DNA of 64,000 nucleotides from Astrothelium macrocarpum (GCA_021030915.1 JAGEMR010000087.1:1-64000); one strand, 5' to 3'. Positions 10,220 to 23,518 are shown, counted from the stretch's first letter. The notes: generated by a model from the sequence alone, not told the origin. A program made the numbers and translations.

Positions 10220-12507
10220 ATGGCTCGGGAAGTACGGCCCCTGGAGCGCCTTGAAAGCTCTCGCAGCATCACCGAAGCACTGCGCCAAGTCCGTGCCCGA
10301 GAGGAGCAGGAGACTCTTTTGGGAGATGACGAGCAGGCTGATGACGATGGTTGTTATCCACCGCGGCGCGATGATAGGCCCTTTGTGGAAAACCCGCATG
10401 CCGGATTGCCAGTGTACATGACCATCCAACGGTGCGAGCTCATTCTCTGCGCAAAGACATGCAAGGTACAATAATTTTGACAAGCAGCTGACTTGAGAAT
10501 TCAGGATTCGGAGACTGGTCATAGCGAGCATTGAGGATCCGTATAGTCCGGAACAGCTAAGATCGCCTAGGATGGTGGCAGCGGTTGTGAGGCCTCTTGT
10601 CGATCATTTTTACGATCCAGAAGACGTGTCTGTTGGTAGGTGCGCAGTTAGAAGGGAAGTTCAGTTCAAGTGCTCAATAATAACAATTTGGAATAGTGTA
10701 CTGTCTGCTTGTCAATCGTGTGCAGTTCCTCCGTGAGCAAACGTATCAAGCACATCATCAGACCGTCAATCTTACGAGAGCTCTTCTATGCGAGATTGTC
10801 GCAAGCAGAGTCCTGAGACGGTTCGACGATGATCATGAAGGACGAGACGGACTATTGTTTTTGGCAAATGTCCTGGTTGCTGGCTTCGAACCATTCCAAA
10901 AAGCTCCCCCAGAGGTGCTTCGAGAAGTCAAACATGTCCTTCCTTGGGGTGTCAAAGGTCACTTTTGGAGAGCAGGGTACGAGCGAATGCTCACGGCATT
11001 GGAAGTTGCTATCATCTCAGAGTCGAAATCGTTTTTGAGCGCATCTGCGTGCCAAAAGGTCGTGGATGCTGTGTACAGGGGCCGGATTATCTATACACCA
11101 ACGAGCTTCATTGATATCTTGCCTGATCATTATAAAAACCGGCCAATATCGTTGTATGACCCTCGAAGAGCACCGCGACTCAATCAATATCGTCTCATGG
11201 TGCCGCGGACACGAAACATTATTGAAATGTGTCAATTTGCCGTCTTGCTGATACTATATCTAATCACAATGGCATTCGAATACCGCACTGGGGTAAGTAA
11301 AATCTATTTTATGCCCATGAATGTTCATGGGAAGTCAGTCTATTTACTATTTTTGCATGCTGAGACCAGGCAGACGCGTCAGGATCACTTGTCATTCTCT
11401 GGGATCGAGCTTGCTTTCTGCGTTTATGCTGCTGGATGGGTTCTTGACGAATTTGCATCCGTACTAGAGCATGGCTGGACAGTGCACACTGAGAACCTCT
11501 GGTCTTTCCTAGACATTGCTTTCGTCATGATTTATTCAGTCTACTTTATCGTCCGGATGCACGGCCTGAACATCGGCAATGAAGAGACTGGAAGACAGGC
11601 ACTAGACATTTTGTGTATGGGAGCGCCCATTTTGTTACCGCGACTGGCCTTCAATTTGATGCCTGAAAACATGTTACTCATATCTCTCCGGGCGATGATG
11701 GCCGATTTTACATTTCTGACGTTGCTTGCTGGTTGGTGTTTTGCGGGTTTCCTTCTCTCTCTTCGGTGGCTCAGCAATGGTCAACATGCATCGATAACCA
11801 TCAGTAAATGGATGCTGTGGATCTGGTTCGGACTGGATGGGACTGGGATACAAAAATCTGTCGAAATGCATTGGCTATGGGGCCCGGTCTTGTTTGTTAC
11901 GTTTGCATTCTTGGGCAACACGCTTTTCTTAACGATCCTTGTATCAATGCTCAGCAATACATTCTCGAATCTGGCTGCGAATGCAACCGCAGAAGTGCAG
12001 TTTCGTAGAACGGTATTGACGTTTGAGGGCGTCAAAAGCGATGCCATTTTCGCGTATCGACCTCCTTTCAACATTCTGGCACTGCTAATACTGCTACCTT
12101 TAAAGTTTGTATTGTCACCTAGATGGTTTCACAAGATCAATGTTGGTGCGATTCGATTCCTCAATGCTCCAATACTGCTTTTCGTTAGTTTCTACGAGCG
12201 ACAATATCTTTGGCGAAAGAAGATACAAGATCCAAGTGGACTGACAAAGCGATCATGGCGCGATCTTTGGGACTTCTCAGGACTTTCTGTACATGGCGAT
12301 CTCCAAGCAGTTTTCGACATTGATACGCCCCAGACAGTTATCGACGAGTTGGAAGAACTTGACGAGTTGCTCGATACAGGTATTTTCAACGATGGTTTCA
12401 GCATCTTTGGCAAAGGCAATTCTCGCCGAGTATCCAACACAGGCTCAGCCGACGTTCGATGGCGTCGTCTCAGAAGAGCTGGGTCTGTTCTCCCTGGCGA
12501 AGAATGA
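10220..12507 (+). CDS. TRP-type vacuolar calcium channel, Yvc1 homologue, 690 aa
   Basis: Four exons, 10220-10431, 10505-10635, 10697-11292 and 11374-12507, keep phase throughout. The product matches fungal Yvc1, which releases Ca2+ from the vacuole. The N-terminal domain includes SIEDPYSPEQLRSPRM and YCLLVNRVQFLREQTYQAHH. Six hydrophobic segments follow at about residues 295-310, 323-345, 356-380, 390-408, 419-440 and 483-510, with a pore helix (WFGLDGTGI, about residue 465-475) before the last. The C-terminal tail is acidic (DELEELDELLDTG). The third intron (11293-11373, 81 bp) is a multiple of three and contains no stop, so its retention would insert 27 residues after the first membrane segment. 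The ATG at 10220 is the first in frame, but an upstream exon is possible. Confidence 0.88.
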
Positions 12508-15500
12508 CGACCGTTCCGTGGTTTTAGTCCAAGTAAGAATAACGATTTGTTGTCCTATGATGAGGCCACGGACTTACTCTACCATTGCAAAATTAACATC
12601 CTTGATAGGTTCAGCAGAATGGATTTCTTGCTAAAATCGATCTGCAGGCATTGCTACCTAGCTTGAGTATTAGCGGAAAACTTTGAGTATAGATGACGTT
12701 GCTGATCGGTCTCTCTTCGGCGTCATTATTTATCAGAAACGCGTTTTCCCAACCTACAGGTCTTTTGGCATGTACGTCGGTGGCACAGAAAGATTTATCT
12801 GCATCAAAGTTCGTCATGGTGCATTTTGCCGTGTCTTCGCACACATGACCGCTGTACATATACGAAGAAGATAGTCCTTTTCCAAGCAATACGTAGAAAA
12901 GTGTGGAGCATGGATGCTCCTTCTCGGCTGTAAGGCTGGACGTTACTGTGCAGGCTTGGTGACGCCAATTCCAGATTCATGGACCCTAGTAATGTGAATT
13001 TTCTGTCCATTATTGTCTGATTCGTTAACAACATATCAGCCAAGACCGAATCTGTCGTCCTTCAATTGAGGTGCGGGGATTTGGAGCAAAATTCAAGGTT
13101 GTGGCATGATTATTCGCATTTGGTCAGATTTTGTCTGCGGGGCTCAGGTTGGAGATGCTGCTTTGTGAGAGTTCAAGTAAGCTTCCATGCGATCGCTAAA
13201 GTTCTCAATCGCGGCTATCTCGTCTAGGGAGTATGCATGTTCAAGACTAGGACTGGCTTGTTTCCCCGCATTGTGCGTGGGAACCACTTCAAGCATGCAT
13301 GCCAGCGCAGATCTTGCCCTGCCGAAGAAGGGAGTGCGGCAATTGAGACCAGTAAGAGCAATTCAATATTCAAGGAGCGAAAAGGTAGAAGATCTGAATC
13401 ATGTAGCGATGGAATCTGATAGGCAGCTCTGTGTGAGAGGCATGCTGCTGGGCATCATATTGACGTAGGCGGCGCCCATTCACATGTGCATGGTAGCGTG
13501 AAAGATCAGATGTAGACTGATTTGGTTCGCTTTATTGTCGTTTCTTGAAGATGAATGAATCTAGACGCAGACGCGCCATGCAATGACGTTCAGGCAATTC
13601 CATCTGTTGAGAACCATGGAGGGTGTGGGTGGAGTGAGCACAAAATCAAGGGATAGGTGACAGACTTTTGCCAAACTCGCAAGCCATGACGACTAGATAG
13701 TTCTTTATTCCAAAACGGAAACTACTATCTTGCAAAGATGGTAACATTGTTCTTTTCGCTCGGGTTGAATTTTTCGGGAGAGCTTCGGTCGGTATTCCAT
13801 AAGGCAAATGTTGTGGTAAGTGGAACTGCAGGATGGCGGACCGCACATGCACCCACGGCTCGACAGTCCCTGCATCTTGTCGCAGCCATGCTGACTGTGC
13901 GCCACCGTCTTTCTCGCCATGGCTTATGTCACTGACCGCTCCACTGTGCGTTGTTATTTCAGCCAATGAGAGACTCTATTTTGCCACCGCACGGACACGT
14001 AGCCCAACCTTATTCACCCGTTCTTATCTCGCATCGCGATAATATAAGACAATCAGTGGTCACGCTCCAGAATGACGGAATGAAGGCACCGACGAGACCT
14101 CACTTGATGCAAAAGCGGGAACAATTGTAGATTCTGCCTTGTCCAGGGAATATTGTCTCTGGACATTTTAATTTCATAACCGACGACGCTAAATAATTAC
14201 ACACCTTGATTTCTCTGTTTTCTTTTCGGGGAATTGAGTCACTCGGCGAAGAAACAAGCATCATTTGTGGTGATTTGATGGATTGTCGATCCATGTTCAT
14301 AAAGCAGCTTGTACGCGGGCGTACACCATGGACCGCGGGGCACAGCACATGAGAGCTGCCTTCGAGCGGCACAGCTTACCAAAATCCTACATCATGATAG
14401 GTAGGAGATACAACATGTGCAAGACTCCTCACCTGGGCGCTGAGGGCGAATTGCTTTGGATTAAATTGGATGCGGACGCGTTGGCCGCGTGAACCTACGT
14501 GATAGTGTCTAGAGCTGTGCCCCTTAGATCACTATCACTTAGGACACTGTGCCGTGCTAAACATTAACCTCTTTGTGTATGGATCGCCAGAAGCTTGACC
14601 AGACTCTTGGGACCTGGGGGCCAGGCCGGTGCCCAAGAGCTGTTGCTAGGATTGCACACGAGATGTCTGGAGACTGATCACTGGCGAGATAAGATAGTCC
14701 GATCCATCGCACGGCTGTCTAGTTTATATCCGCAAGCCCAGAAACTGTTAGGCATTAAGGATGGATCAATGACAAGAAAGCCACAGGCGCTTTCTCGGCG
14801 CCGGTCGGTTTTGCTGCGGATATTGTACTAGGCACCCAGAGGGGTGGTTGAGCCTTGTTTAGTTGAGTGATGTGCATTGTAGGCTTGAGCAATTGGTATC
14901 GAGCTTGGCCGGTTTGATATGGCATACTCCGTTGTAGCAAGCCACCAAACTTGAAGGCGGGAGTCAATGCCAGGTATACAGACTAGGAAAAAGCTTGCGT
15001 GTAGCTTTCTGGACGAGGTGGAGTCTAGACACTGGCCATCACAGTGGACAAAACGGCGACCCATGAAGGGAATAGCAGGATTCGATTGGCAGCTTTGCAC
15101 TGCACGGTCAGCAGCCGCACCCTAATCCCCACGATCAGGTAATTCGCCGGACATGAGTCTAGCTGCTTGTGCTGCCTGTGAGGTCACTGCGAAGCGATTT
15201 CGTTAACTGAGGCTGGCGTGTTGTGTCTGTGTTGCTCTGGGAAGAAGCATGAAGTAATGAGGGAATTTCAAGGGCTCACTCGGGATGGGGCGATGGTGAG
15301 GTGGGTTCCTCGTGGAAAAGTGGAATGGACGCAAGAGGCAATACGGAATAGCGGCCAGCCCGATATCCGACTCCTGTCCTTCCTTACCAAATGGAGTGGG
15401 GGAGTGGCCGGCAGTGCGGCCCCTGCTCGGTCTCCAGCGTGCGGACGTCGTTGCCCAGAATTGAGAGCTCACCCAACCCTCGGCGACTTTGCTTGACGGC

Positions 15501-16094
15501 GTTTATTCATCAGAAGCCACAGCAACAGGCTCGCAGTAATCGTCCTCATCCCGGTCCGCTGCAGCACGGCAGGGATCGCCCAGATCAACGGCGTCCTTTC
15601 CGCTGCCATAGCTCCGAGTCGCGAGAGCATGATCATAGTAATGCTGCTGGATGAATAACCGACCAGGACTATGATGTGAACGCGCCTGTGCAGCTGTACA
15701 GCTGCTGCTCTGCCGTCCCGTCCGTATTATGTCCACATCGAGATACATATTGTAGCGAGGCCCAGATTGGTGGACTTCTTCAGGTTCAGTTTGTCTTGCT
15801 CTCCTTGACGTTTTTCCTACTTATTGCGAGCTCGCGCTGATTGCATCACTTGTTCCTTTCTATTTGACGTAGCAAGCTCCGATTACAAAGTCCTCGTCCG
15901 TCATTGTCACTTCGTAGCTGCTTACTAGAAGTTCAATTTGTACCTCTAAAATATCGCCACTTTCCTACCCAAGGATCGATACCGTTTCTCGCCCACTCAA
16001 TTCTTCGCGCATTACACGTATTAGGAGCCTCGCCCAACAATTGCAAGGAACACTAGCTTAAATAAGGGCTACACGCGCTACACGACACTTCGAC
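12508..16094. other. 3.6-kb intergenic region without recognisable genes
   Basis: Base composition is ordinary. The longest open frames are about 80-110 codons, occur on both strands and match nothing I recognise. A TATA-like TTAAATAA lies near 16058, shortly before the Zn2Cys6 gene. I see no RNA gene. Confidence 0.4.
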
Positions 16095-17182
16095 ATGGCT
16101 ACTCCTCCCCATGCTGGCTCCCTTGAGTCAACTGATGCAAACATTCGCAAACGTGTCTGTAAAGCATGCGATCGCTGCAGACTCAAAAAGTCCAAGGTAG
16201 GACTTTCCAATGTTCAAGTGGCTCAGTACAGTTACTCATAGCTACTAGTGTGATGGTGCCAATCCCTGCAGTCGGTGTAAAACAGACAATGCCATCTGCG
16301 TCTTTGGCGAAAGGAAGAAGAGCCATGACAAGGTCTATCCCAAAGGGTGAGCTTGGAAAAGGGTTTAGTCTAAACGTATCCAGGACTAACGGTTTGCACA
16401 GTTATGTTGAAATGCTCGAACAGCAGCAAGCCCAGCTCGTCGCCGGTTTGCAAGAAATGTATCGACGACTCCAAAATGGCGAACGGTGGCCTGGTGCTCA
16501 GCTTGTAGACGGACCAAGTGGACAGCCTTTGACACATGATATCTTGGCACGCTTGGACTTGTTGCATCCTAGGGAAGACGGTAATCACCAGTACGAAGGT
16601 TTTGAAGAGGATTGCAGCCGGTTGCAACGGCGCCTGCTTGATGCTGGCGCGCCCTTTATCAAGCGACGAGGCTCAGTTTCCTCAGAGTCGGAGGAGCATG
16701 AGCATCAGCAACTATCGCCGATATCAAACGAAACTCCATACTCGGCTACGCCAACAAGTGCATCATCTCACCAACCGACGTTTAGCAATCCGTTCGCCAA
16801 CAATGCAGCACCAATGACACCACCATCGTCCAGTCAGAGTCCAGTGCCGTGCATACCACAACTCGACACATCCTTCAAGAACAACTGTGGACCTCAGATC
16901 TCCAACATCCACCCTGCTGCGCTTCATCCTTCCGGGCTCCGTGATCCCTGGGTGATATCAACAATGAATCCAAATGTCACCTTTGAGGACAATATCAACA
17001 ACATGGACCTTGATTCGTTTCCCCCTTACAATTTTACTGGTATGAATCTCGAATCGACGATGGGTGCGTCCACGCCAAACATGCTTGGATTTGGGTCAAC
17101 AGCTCCCATGCTTCTCAATGAGTTCGTCAACGATCCAAGCGATTTGGAGTTCAGCAATTATCTCACGCAGCCCGTGTCGTAA
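16095..17182 (+). CDS. Zn(II)2Cys6 transcription factor, 326 aa
   Basis: Exons 16095-16196, 16249-16346 and 16402-17182 join in phase through introns of 52 and 55 bp (branch site GACTAAC in the second). Residues 22-50 carry the binuclear zinc cluster CKACDRCRLKKSKCDGANPC followed by SRCKTDNAIC, the DNA-binding domain of Gal4-type regulators. A short coiled-coil-like segment (YVEMLEQQQAQLVAGLQEMY, about residues 67-86) follows and could mediate dimerisation. The rest is Ser/Pro/Asn-rich with no fungal_trans middle domain, so this is a short member of the class. It acts in the nucleus; targets are unknown. Neighbours are an aldose epimerase gene 1.1 kb downstream and a long empty stretch upstream. 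Confidence 0.9.
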
Positions 17183-18294
17183 GGATTATCTTTCGCTGTA
17201 CAATGAAGTAATGATGATATGACGGTTAACGGCCGCTCTTGGGCTAGACGGGCCGTTCCGCAAAAAGCAAGGGGAGCCGCTGCGGCTAGGCAAGAACAGT
17301 ACCGAGGTTGAAGACGACGATGGTGACCACAGCCAAGGATATCGCAGAGCCCAGATGACGAGAGTGGAGAGTGAGAAATTTTGGTTGTTGAGAATTGGAG
17401 AGTTGGAGAGTTTGAGAGGTATTCCATTGGACTAGTGATGGTTAGGGTCCTCCTTGAATATTCATCAATTTTGGCAAAGTCATCATAGGGTGAGATGCCT
17501 TTTGTCAATAGATGACAGCGTCAAAGAATTGCTACGGGCATCAGACTTTGACGGGCGTTTGGATAGAATCAGTGGAGTAGATTACAACTTCAACAAATAT
17601 GGATTCTTTTTTTGATATGTTCAATGAAGTTCAAATCAAATCAAATCAAATCAAACCTCTGTCTCTTCGGCCATTGTAGATATCTCCGATCCCTGTTCTA
17701 TTGGCTAAGAATTGTAACCAGTAACCAGTCTTTGGATTCAAGTGGTCCTGAAGTAACGATGACGCTTCGGAAAGCTGCATTTCCCTGGACGGGTACTGGG
17801 TCCACGGGCAAGAATTCCAGAGAGAAACATTTGGGATATTGCTGGCTGAAGAAGACGATACATGGAAGTGGTCAGAGCCTAAGATAGCAGGGAAATCGGC
17901 ATCCTTCGACGCCACATGAAACTTACCCTCCTTTCCCAACCTATCTCCCTCTCCCCTCAACATCACAATCGCGACGCTCCATCTCGCCTTGAGGACCTCT
18001 ACTCACATCACTGGATGAATTTTGATGAGATGATGCGGAGTCAAGCACGTTCTGAATACAAAGATGAAACGAATACAGCCAGCCCCACTAGGCATTAGCC
18101 TAAACGATTTGGTTCCCCTCATTCAATGTATTCCCTGCAGCAACAACAACGGGTGAACGCGTGTTACGTATTTTCGACGTTTACCAAAACTACAGACACA
18201 TATTCACAACGATTCTTTGATCAGTAACCCAAGCGTGTCTCTATTTGTGTCAAAAACGAGCATCGCCTTCCAGCATAGTCAGCATTCCTACAAC
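17183..18294. other. intergenic region with an AAATC-type microsatellite
   Basis: No supported gene. It holds the terminator of the zinc-cluster gene, a pentanucleotide repeat near 17632-17657 and the promoter of the epimerase gene. Confidence 0.4.
17632..17657 (+). repeat. (TCAAA)n microsatellite
   Basis: About five tandem TCAAA units. Confidence 0.85.
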
Positions 18295-19393
18295 ATGGCT
18301 TCCTCCAGCAATTTCACCATTCTACCTCTCGGTGCAATCATCCAACACTTTACCGTTAATGGGCTGAACATTGTTCAAGGCTTTCCAACAGTGGCTGACT
18401 ATCAATCATACAATGCACCCTTTTTTGGGGAGACGATTGGTCGTGTTTCGAATCGCATCTCTGGCGCAAAGATCAATAATCTGAATGGCCGAAGCTACGA
18501 CTTGACCGCCAATAACGGCCCTAATACTCTGCATGGTGGGCCAAAGGGCTGGGGCAAACGAGTATGGGAAGGTCCTATAAAAGAGTCAAGGCACGGAAAA
18601 GAGGCATTGCTCTTCAAGCGAATCAGCGATGATGGAGAAGAAGGCTTTCCTGGTGCAGTAGAGGCCAAGATTTGGTATACGGGGGGCGTTGAGAAGGATA
18701 CAGCGGGAAAAGAGATTTCAGTTTTGGAAACAGAGTACGAGGTGAAGATGTGCGGGGACCCTACAAACGAAAGCGGCATCGACGAGACGGCTGTTGGGGT
18801 TACAAATCACAGGTATACAACTGTTTTGATTTTGTTTGGGTTGTAGGAATTTGCGCAGACCTTACTCATATGCTATTTGCCTTAGTTACTTTAATCTCTC
18901 CGGCGGTGCTACGATTGAAGGCACCGAGATCACACTTTCAACGAATCAACATCTACCCGTCGATTCAGGAGCTATTCCCACAGGCACGATTGAACCCTAT
19001 CCAGGTATCACGGCAAACAAAGCCTTTACACTAGGATCCAAAGAGCCATCCGTTGACCACTGTTTCATTGTTGATCCATCAAAAGCTCCATCTTCAATCC
19101 CACTAGACACCCGTAGTGAGCCTCTCAAGCTGCTCATTTCCGCCTTCCATCCTAGCTCAAAGGTCCATCTTGAGGTTCATTCGACGGAACCCGCATTCCA
19201 GTTCTACACGGGGAGCTTCATCGACGTTCCGGCGGTGAATGGTATACCGGCGAGAGGAGCCAGGGCGGGCTTTTGTGTCGAGCCGCAGCGTTACGTGAAC
19301 AGCTTGAACACCGAGGAGTGGAAGTCGATGGTCATACTGAAGAGAGGCGACGTCTGGGGTGCTAAGATTGCCTACAGGGGTTGGACGGAGTGA
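18295..19393 (+). CDS. aldose 1-epimerase (galactose mutarotase family), 341 aa
   Basis: Two exons, 18295-18812 and 18886-19393, join in phase across a 73-bp intron, restoring the family motif TNHSYFNLSG at residues 170-179. Other conserved elements are the substrate/catalytic segment NTLHGGPKGWGKRVWE (about 76-91), DHCF near 232 and the C-terminal VEPQRYVNSLN, whose Glu (about 305) is the expected general base; His172 would be the general acid. The enzyme interconverts alpha and beta anomers of aldoses. No signal peptide is needed for this start. An in-frame ATG at 18217 would add 26 residues rich in Ser, so the shorter start is preferred but not proven. Confidence 0.9.
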
Positions 19394-22300
19394 ATGCGAG
19401 CTCAGCACTACGAGAAGCCTGGAGTAAATTACGTACGCATCTGCATGAACCATGCGGATGACGTCGAGCTCGGCCACCGGGGAAAAGAGGCGCTGCGGTG
19501 GAGCAGCTGTAGGGTAGATCAATTCTGTGCATGAATCTAGCTAAGGTGCCTGCCTTACCTAATGCTCAGTAGGATCACGTGTTTGTAATTGTGCATGGAA
19601 TATGTTCGGCCAATTCCCTCCATCCTCATTTCCGTCAAACACGCCGGAATTGTGCCTATTCTGAGCAATGAGGCATTTCATACTCCTGATTCCTTGTGGG
19701 ATTCCAATCCTTCCACGTCTGACATTCCTCCACATTCTGAGTAATTTGCATTTCGCACCGAAGAAGAAAATCCTGATGGGGCCGATCATTTTGCATGCAC
19801 TCCATATCCAGCGGATAACCCCTTAGTCCCTCATAATATGGGCGTTTTCCGAACCAGATATCAGGGCGCCATTTCTCGTGTCAGAATTCCGGAAATAAAA
19901 CGTAATGTCGCGCACGATTTACCAAGATAAGTGTCTCATCTCCTCAACCTAAAAAGCAAAACCAGTGCAAAGAGATGATTAAAGGGGGCATGTGCGTGGC
20001 CTCATCGTGTCACCCTTTGGGGGCTACTTCATGCCCGAGCAAAAGCCTGGAAGGACGGGCGCTCCGGTGTCGTCGATCAGCAGGGCCATCGAAATCGTAG
20101 TTACATGGGATGAGGGAACGGTGTCAGATGTCTGAGAGGCGTTCAGTATCGCGATATTCCCTTGGTGTTGGAGATTGACGTTCCCCCACGGGCTGGCTCA
20201 CCGACTTATGTTGTGCCGTCCTCCTCTGTCCCGACTGCCTGGAACAGGATCGCATTCCCTGACTCTAGGACGGCAGGACCGCTCCATTGGATCTGATTAA
20301 ATGATCCACGTTGCTTCTTGCATTACGTTGTTCGCCATGGGATCCTGACTCATCTGGCTTTGTGTCGCTGGTGTCACACAAGATTTTGTACCCGGGTTAT
20401 TTCCGGCCTCGGATGATTGTCTTATCAGACGGGATCTTATCAATCACATTCTGGAAATAATTGTGACCCAACATTTTGTGTAGCAAAAAAAGAAAGTTAT
20501 GTCTGCTTGCCTGAAGGCTCGAATGGCAAAGATCGGTGAGTAAATCCTGCCCGCTGCCATCATAATCGCCGTGAGCCGTGTCAAGAAGATGTCATTGATT
20601 GCAAAGACGTCGGTCAGCTGATACTTCTAGACCTGTGGAAATCCGAATCGAGTATGCCCTCTGAATGGCCTCTTTAGCCGTTATCAATCAATCAATCTTT
20701 CAAAGATCGTGCTTGCAGATGCAGGCGTGTTGTGGTAATCGCCGTGCGGAGATCAACCAGTATTCGGGACCCAAGCCTTGCTCGCCGATATATTGAAAGC
20801 CTTCTAATGCAGCCTGGAAACACATGGTCCTCGTTGCTCGAGTGGTAAGTGCTTTGCATTGTATGGAGTACCGAAAACCATTTCTTCCTTGTTGATTTTA
20901 GTTGCGACTAGATCAAACTTGGATTTCCGAGAACATTCCAATTGCGACTTGCGGAAGACGTACAGGACAACGACAACTGACGAATTTGTCTTACTCGGTA
21001 CCCTTTATTAGGTAAGGGTGCAGCAAGGGTTGCTGCATGCAAAGTTGATTCGGGCCGGAGCGAGCGAATAGGCGTCCGTCGAATGTACGCCGATCTTGTC
21101 ACCGCCGTTTCTTGGAAATGGCAATCTCAATTATCTATATGAATCTTCGTTTTGCGATGTGCTCTAGCTGCATGCAAGTCTATTGGACATGGCTTGTAGT
21201 GGTGTTGAGGGCGAACTTCGTCAAGCCTGCATTTCTAGGCCTGGTCTGAACTTGATCCAATCTATTTGTAGATTTTGACTGAGTAACACCAATGCTCGCC
21301 TAACCGCTAACATTGCAGCGCATATCTCGGCTAGGCATATGCAGCAACGCACTGGCTGTACTTTGGAGGAACAGAATTGCCACGTTCGGAAAAAAAAACC
21401 ATTTGTTTCATTGGGTAGTGTACCAGGCGATCACAACTTTAGATTGAGATCGCGAGGGCAAAATGAATTGATCTCTATTGAGTAGTATGTGTCTTTGTGA
21501 CCATCACGAAACCTGAAATAGGGAGCTCGGGATACCGTACAAGTCACCATTCGCATGTATTAAGTTTCGCTAGTCTTCACTAGGGTACGATATTATTGAT
21601 ATTAATAAGAGTCGTCGAAACATCAACCAGCATATCTTCTGACATATGCAATAAACTCAATCATGGTTCCTTTTTCCTTGCTAGGAGCATCTTTGGATAT
21701 AACGGTTCAACCTTAGAAGCACTTGGCACTGCATGAGCTTTCTACATAGGCTGACGCCAGGGTTATATCTTTCTACGTTTTCATGGGAATTTCCATAAAA
21801 CCCTGCCAAGTTTTGAGCCAACATTATCATGATGAGAGCGAACCGAAACAAGGTCTTTGAAGGAAAGTTTGTAATAAACAAGAAACGACAAGAAGTTCGG
21901 CATACTTCTGGCCTAATCTAAGTCACGTTTCAGTGGGTGAAGGGCTTCCCGAGATATGCGGCCTCGCTTTTGTATTGCTTCATTCTACCCCACAGTTTCT
22001 TAGCCTTTGTGGACTGTACGTCAATTGTTCACTAGAAGATAATGTCCTAATAGTTTAAGATTAATATGAAGTCTACTTCAAAATGAGCGTAGTACAAGTT
22101 CGGGCTATCCTTTGGTGAATCCTGCTATCATCTTTGCCCGAAAGATTAGCGTCGTCTTGGAACCAGAAGAACGGAAAGATTTTATTCGGCGCTTTGCGAT
22201 TTTCCATGAGCTACATTTGCGGTGGGCCAACGATTAGACTCAAGAGAATGCCACAACGACTAGGTCTGGAGATGCATATCTGCGGTCCTTCCCCTAACAT

Positions 22301-22636
22301 TCTTAATGTAAGCTTCCTTCAGTACCCTCACATTTCTTTCAATTATGATCCACTAAAGAGAGAAAGGGTTCGACATGTGACGGGTCTCCGCTACAATCGT
22401 AAAAGAGGTAGAGAAAGCTGGTGTCCGAAGGCGACATTGTGGACGGACCGGCGGGGATTTCCGCTATCATACAGCCGAAAGGAGGACTGGATTCGGTCGT
22501 CATGAAGCGAGACTCCTCCTTCATCAGTCTAGATTCCTTCGGTGGCTGCTACGAAAGATTTCTAGCCTAATGAATGAGTTCAGATCCCATTCGAGACCCA
22601 ATCTTGCTTTCCCCCTTTGTCCCTTTTGCTGCATAT
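19394..22636. other. 3.2-kb gene-poor region
   Basis: Ordinary composition, slightly AT-rich toward 21-22 kb. Only short, overlapping frames occur on both strands and none has recognisable motifs. No tRNA-like cloverleaf was found by eye. Confidence 0.4.
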
Positions 22637-23518
22637 TTAACCAAGCCACCCATCAACATGCATAGTCGCACGATACCATAATGTTACGTTTGCAATCAAA
22701 TAGGCTGTAGCTAGGGGCCATTGACGTATACTCAGACGAGCACACTCTACACATTCAACGGGTCGGTCTAAAGTGTTACCATGCCTATCCTTTGCAGCAA
22801 GAGAGATATAGCCAGCCCTGCAAAGTAATCTATCATCCTCTTCTCTAGTCAAAACCAATCCAAGATTGTTCCGTGGAACGTCTGTAAACGTTATAAGTAC
22901 CTCGAATCTCAGTTGCTGTTCGGTAGGCGTAAGAACTACTGAGTTCACTCCGTCAAAACACCAAGCTACATCTTTTGGGACACCAAAATAATTGCCCACT
23001 CGATTAGAGCATATGTGAGTTCCAGGACAATCCCCTTGAGTCTCATGGAAATGCGTTATTCCAGGTTCTGCACAGAACAATGCAAAATCTGCTGCCGACA
23101 GGAAATTTTCTCTACAATATGATTGCACGAATCTAGTCGCAAAGGGATGAGCTGGCTGTGGACATTTATTGACAGCAAAAGAGGTTCGTCTTTTGGTAAG
23201 TTTTCCCAGGTGCTTATTGATGTCGAGCTGTGAGTCGTAATCTGTGGATGACGATCGTGTCTCAGCCAAATCAACTGGCCCATTTGACGCAAGTCTGCGT
23301 TTTGGAGTACTGGAATTGGCGGGAGCGGGCTCGTCGATTAATGTCAGGACAAAGCCGCTAAGTAAAGTTTAGCAAGGGATGCGAATGTAAATATAACAGT
23401 TTGAAATCTAGGCTGAGACGGCTCACTTTGTAGAATTTCCATAATCAACCACTTGGGCATCCAAAACAACGAGTATTACTGAAAGGATGGCGAGATACAC
23501 GAAACTTGAAGATATCAT
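22637..23518 (-). CDS. small secreted cysteine-containing protein, 270 aa
   Basis: Exons 23427-23518 and 22637-23357 join in phase across a 69-bp intron. The N-terminus MISSSFVYLAILSVILVVLD is a typical signal peptide, so the product should enter the secretory pathway. The mature part has nine cysteines, including a CPGTHIC pair, and dibasic/tribasic sites (KRR near residues 55 and 85) that a Kex2-like protease could cut. There is no membrane segment after the leader and no catalytic motif that I recognise. A TATATAAG box lies about 90 bp upstream of the start. Size, secretion, cysteines and the gene-poor setting are compatible with an effector-type or cell-surface protein, but function is unknown. 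Confidence 0.75.

Noticed and set aside
12611..12889. 92-codon minus-strand frame after yvc1
   Set aside because: No motif, no plausible exon partner, and overlapping frames of similar length occur on both strands.
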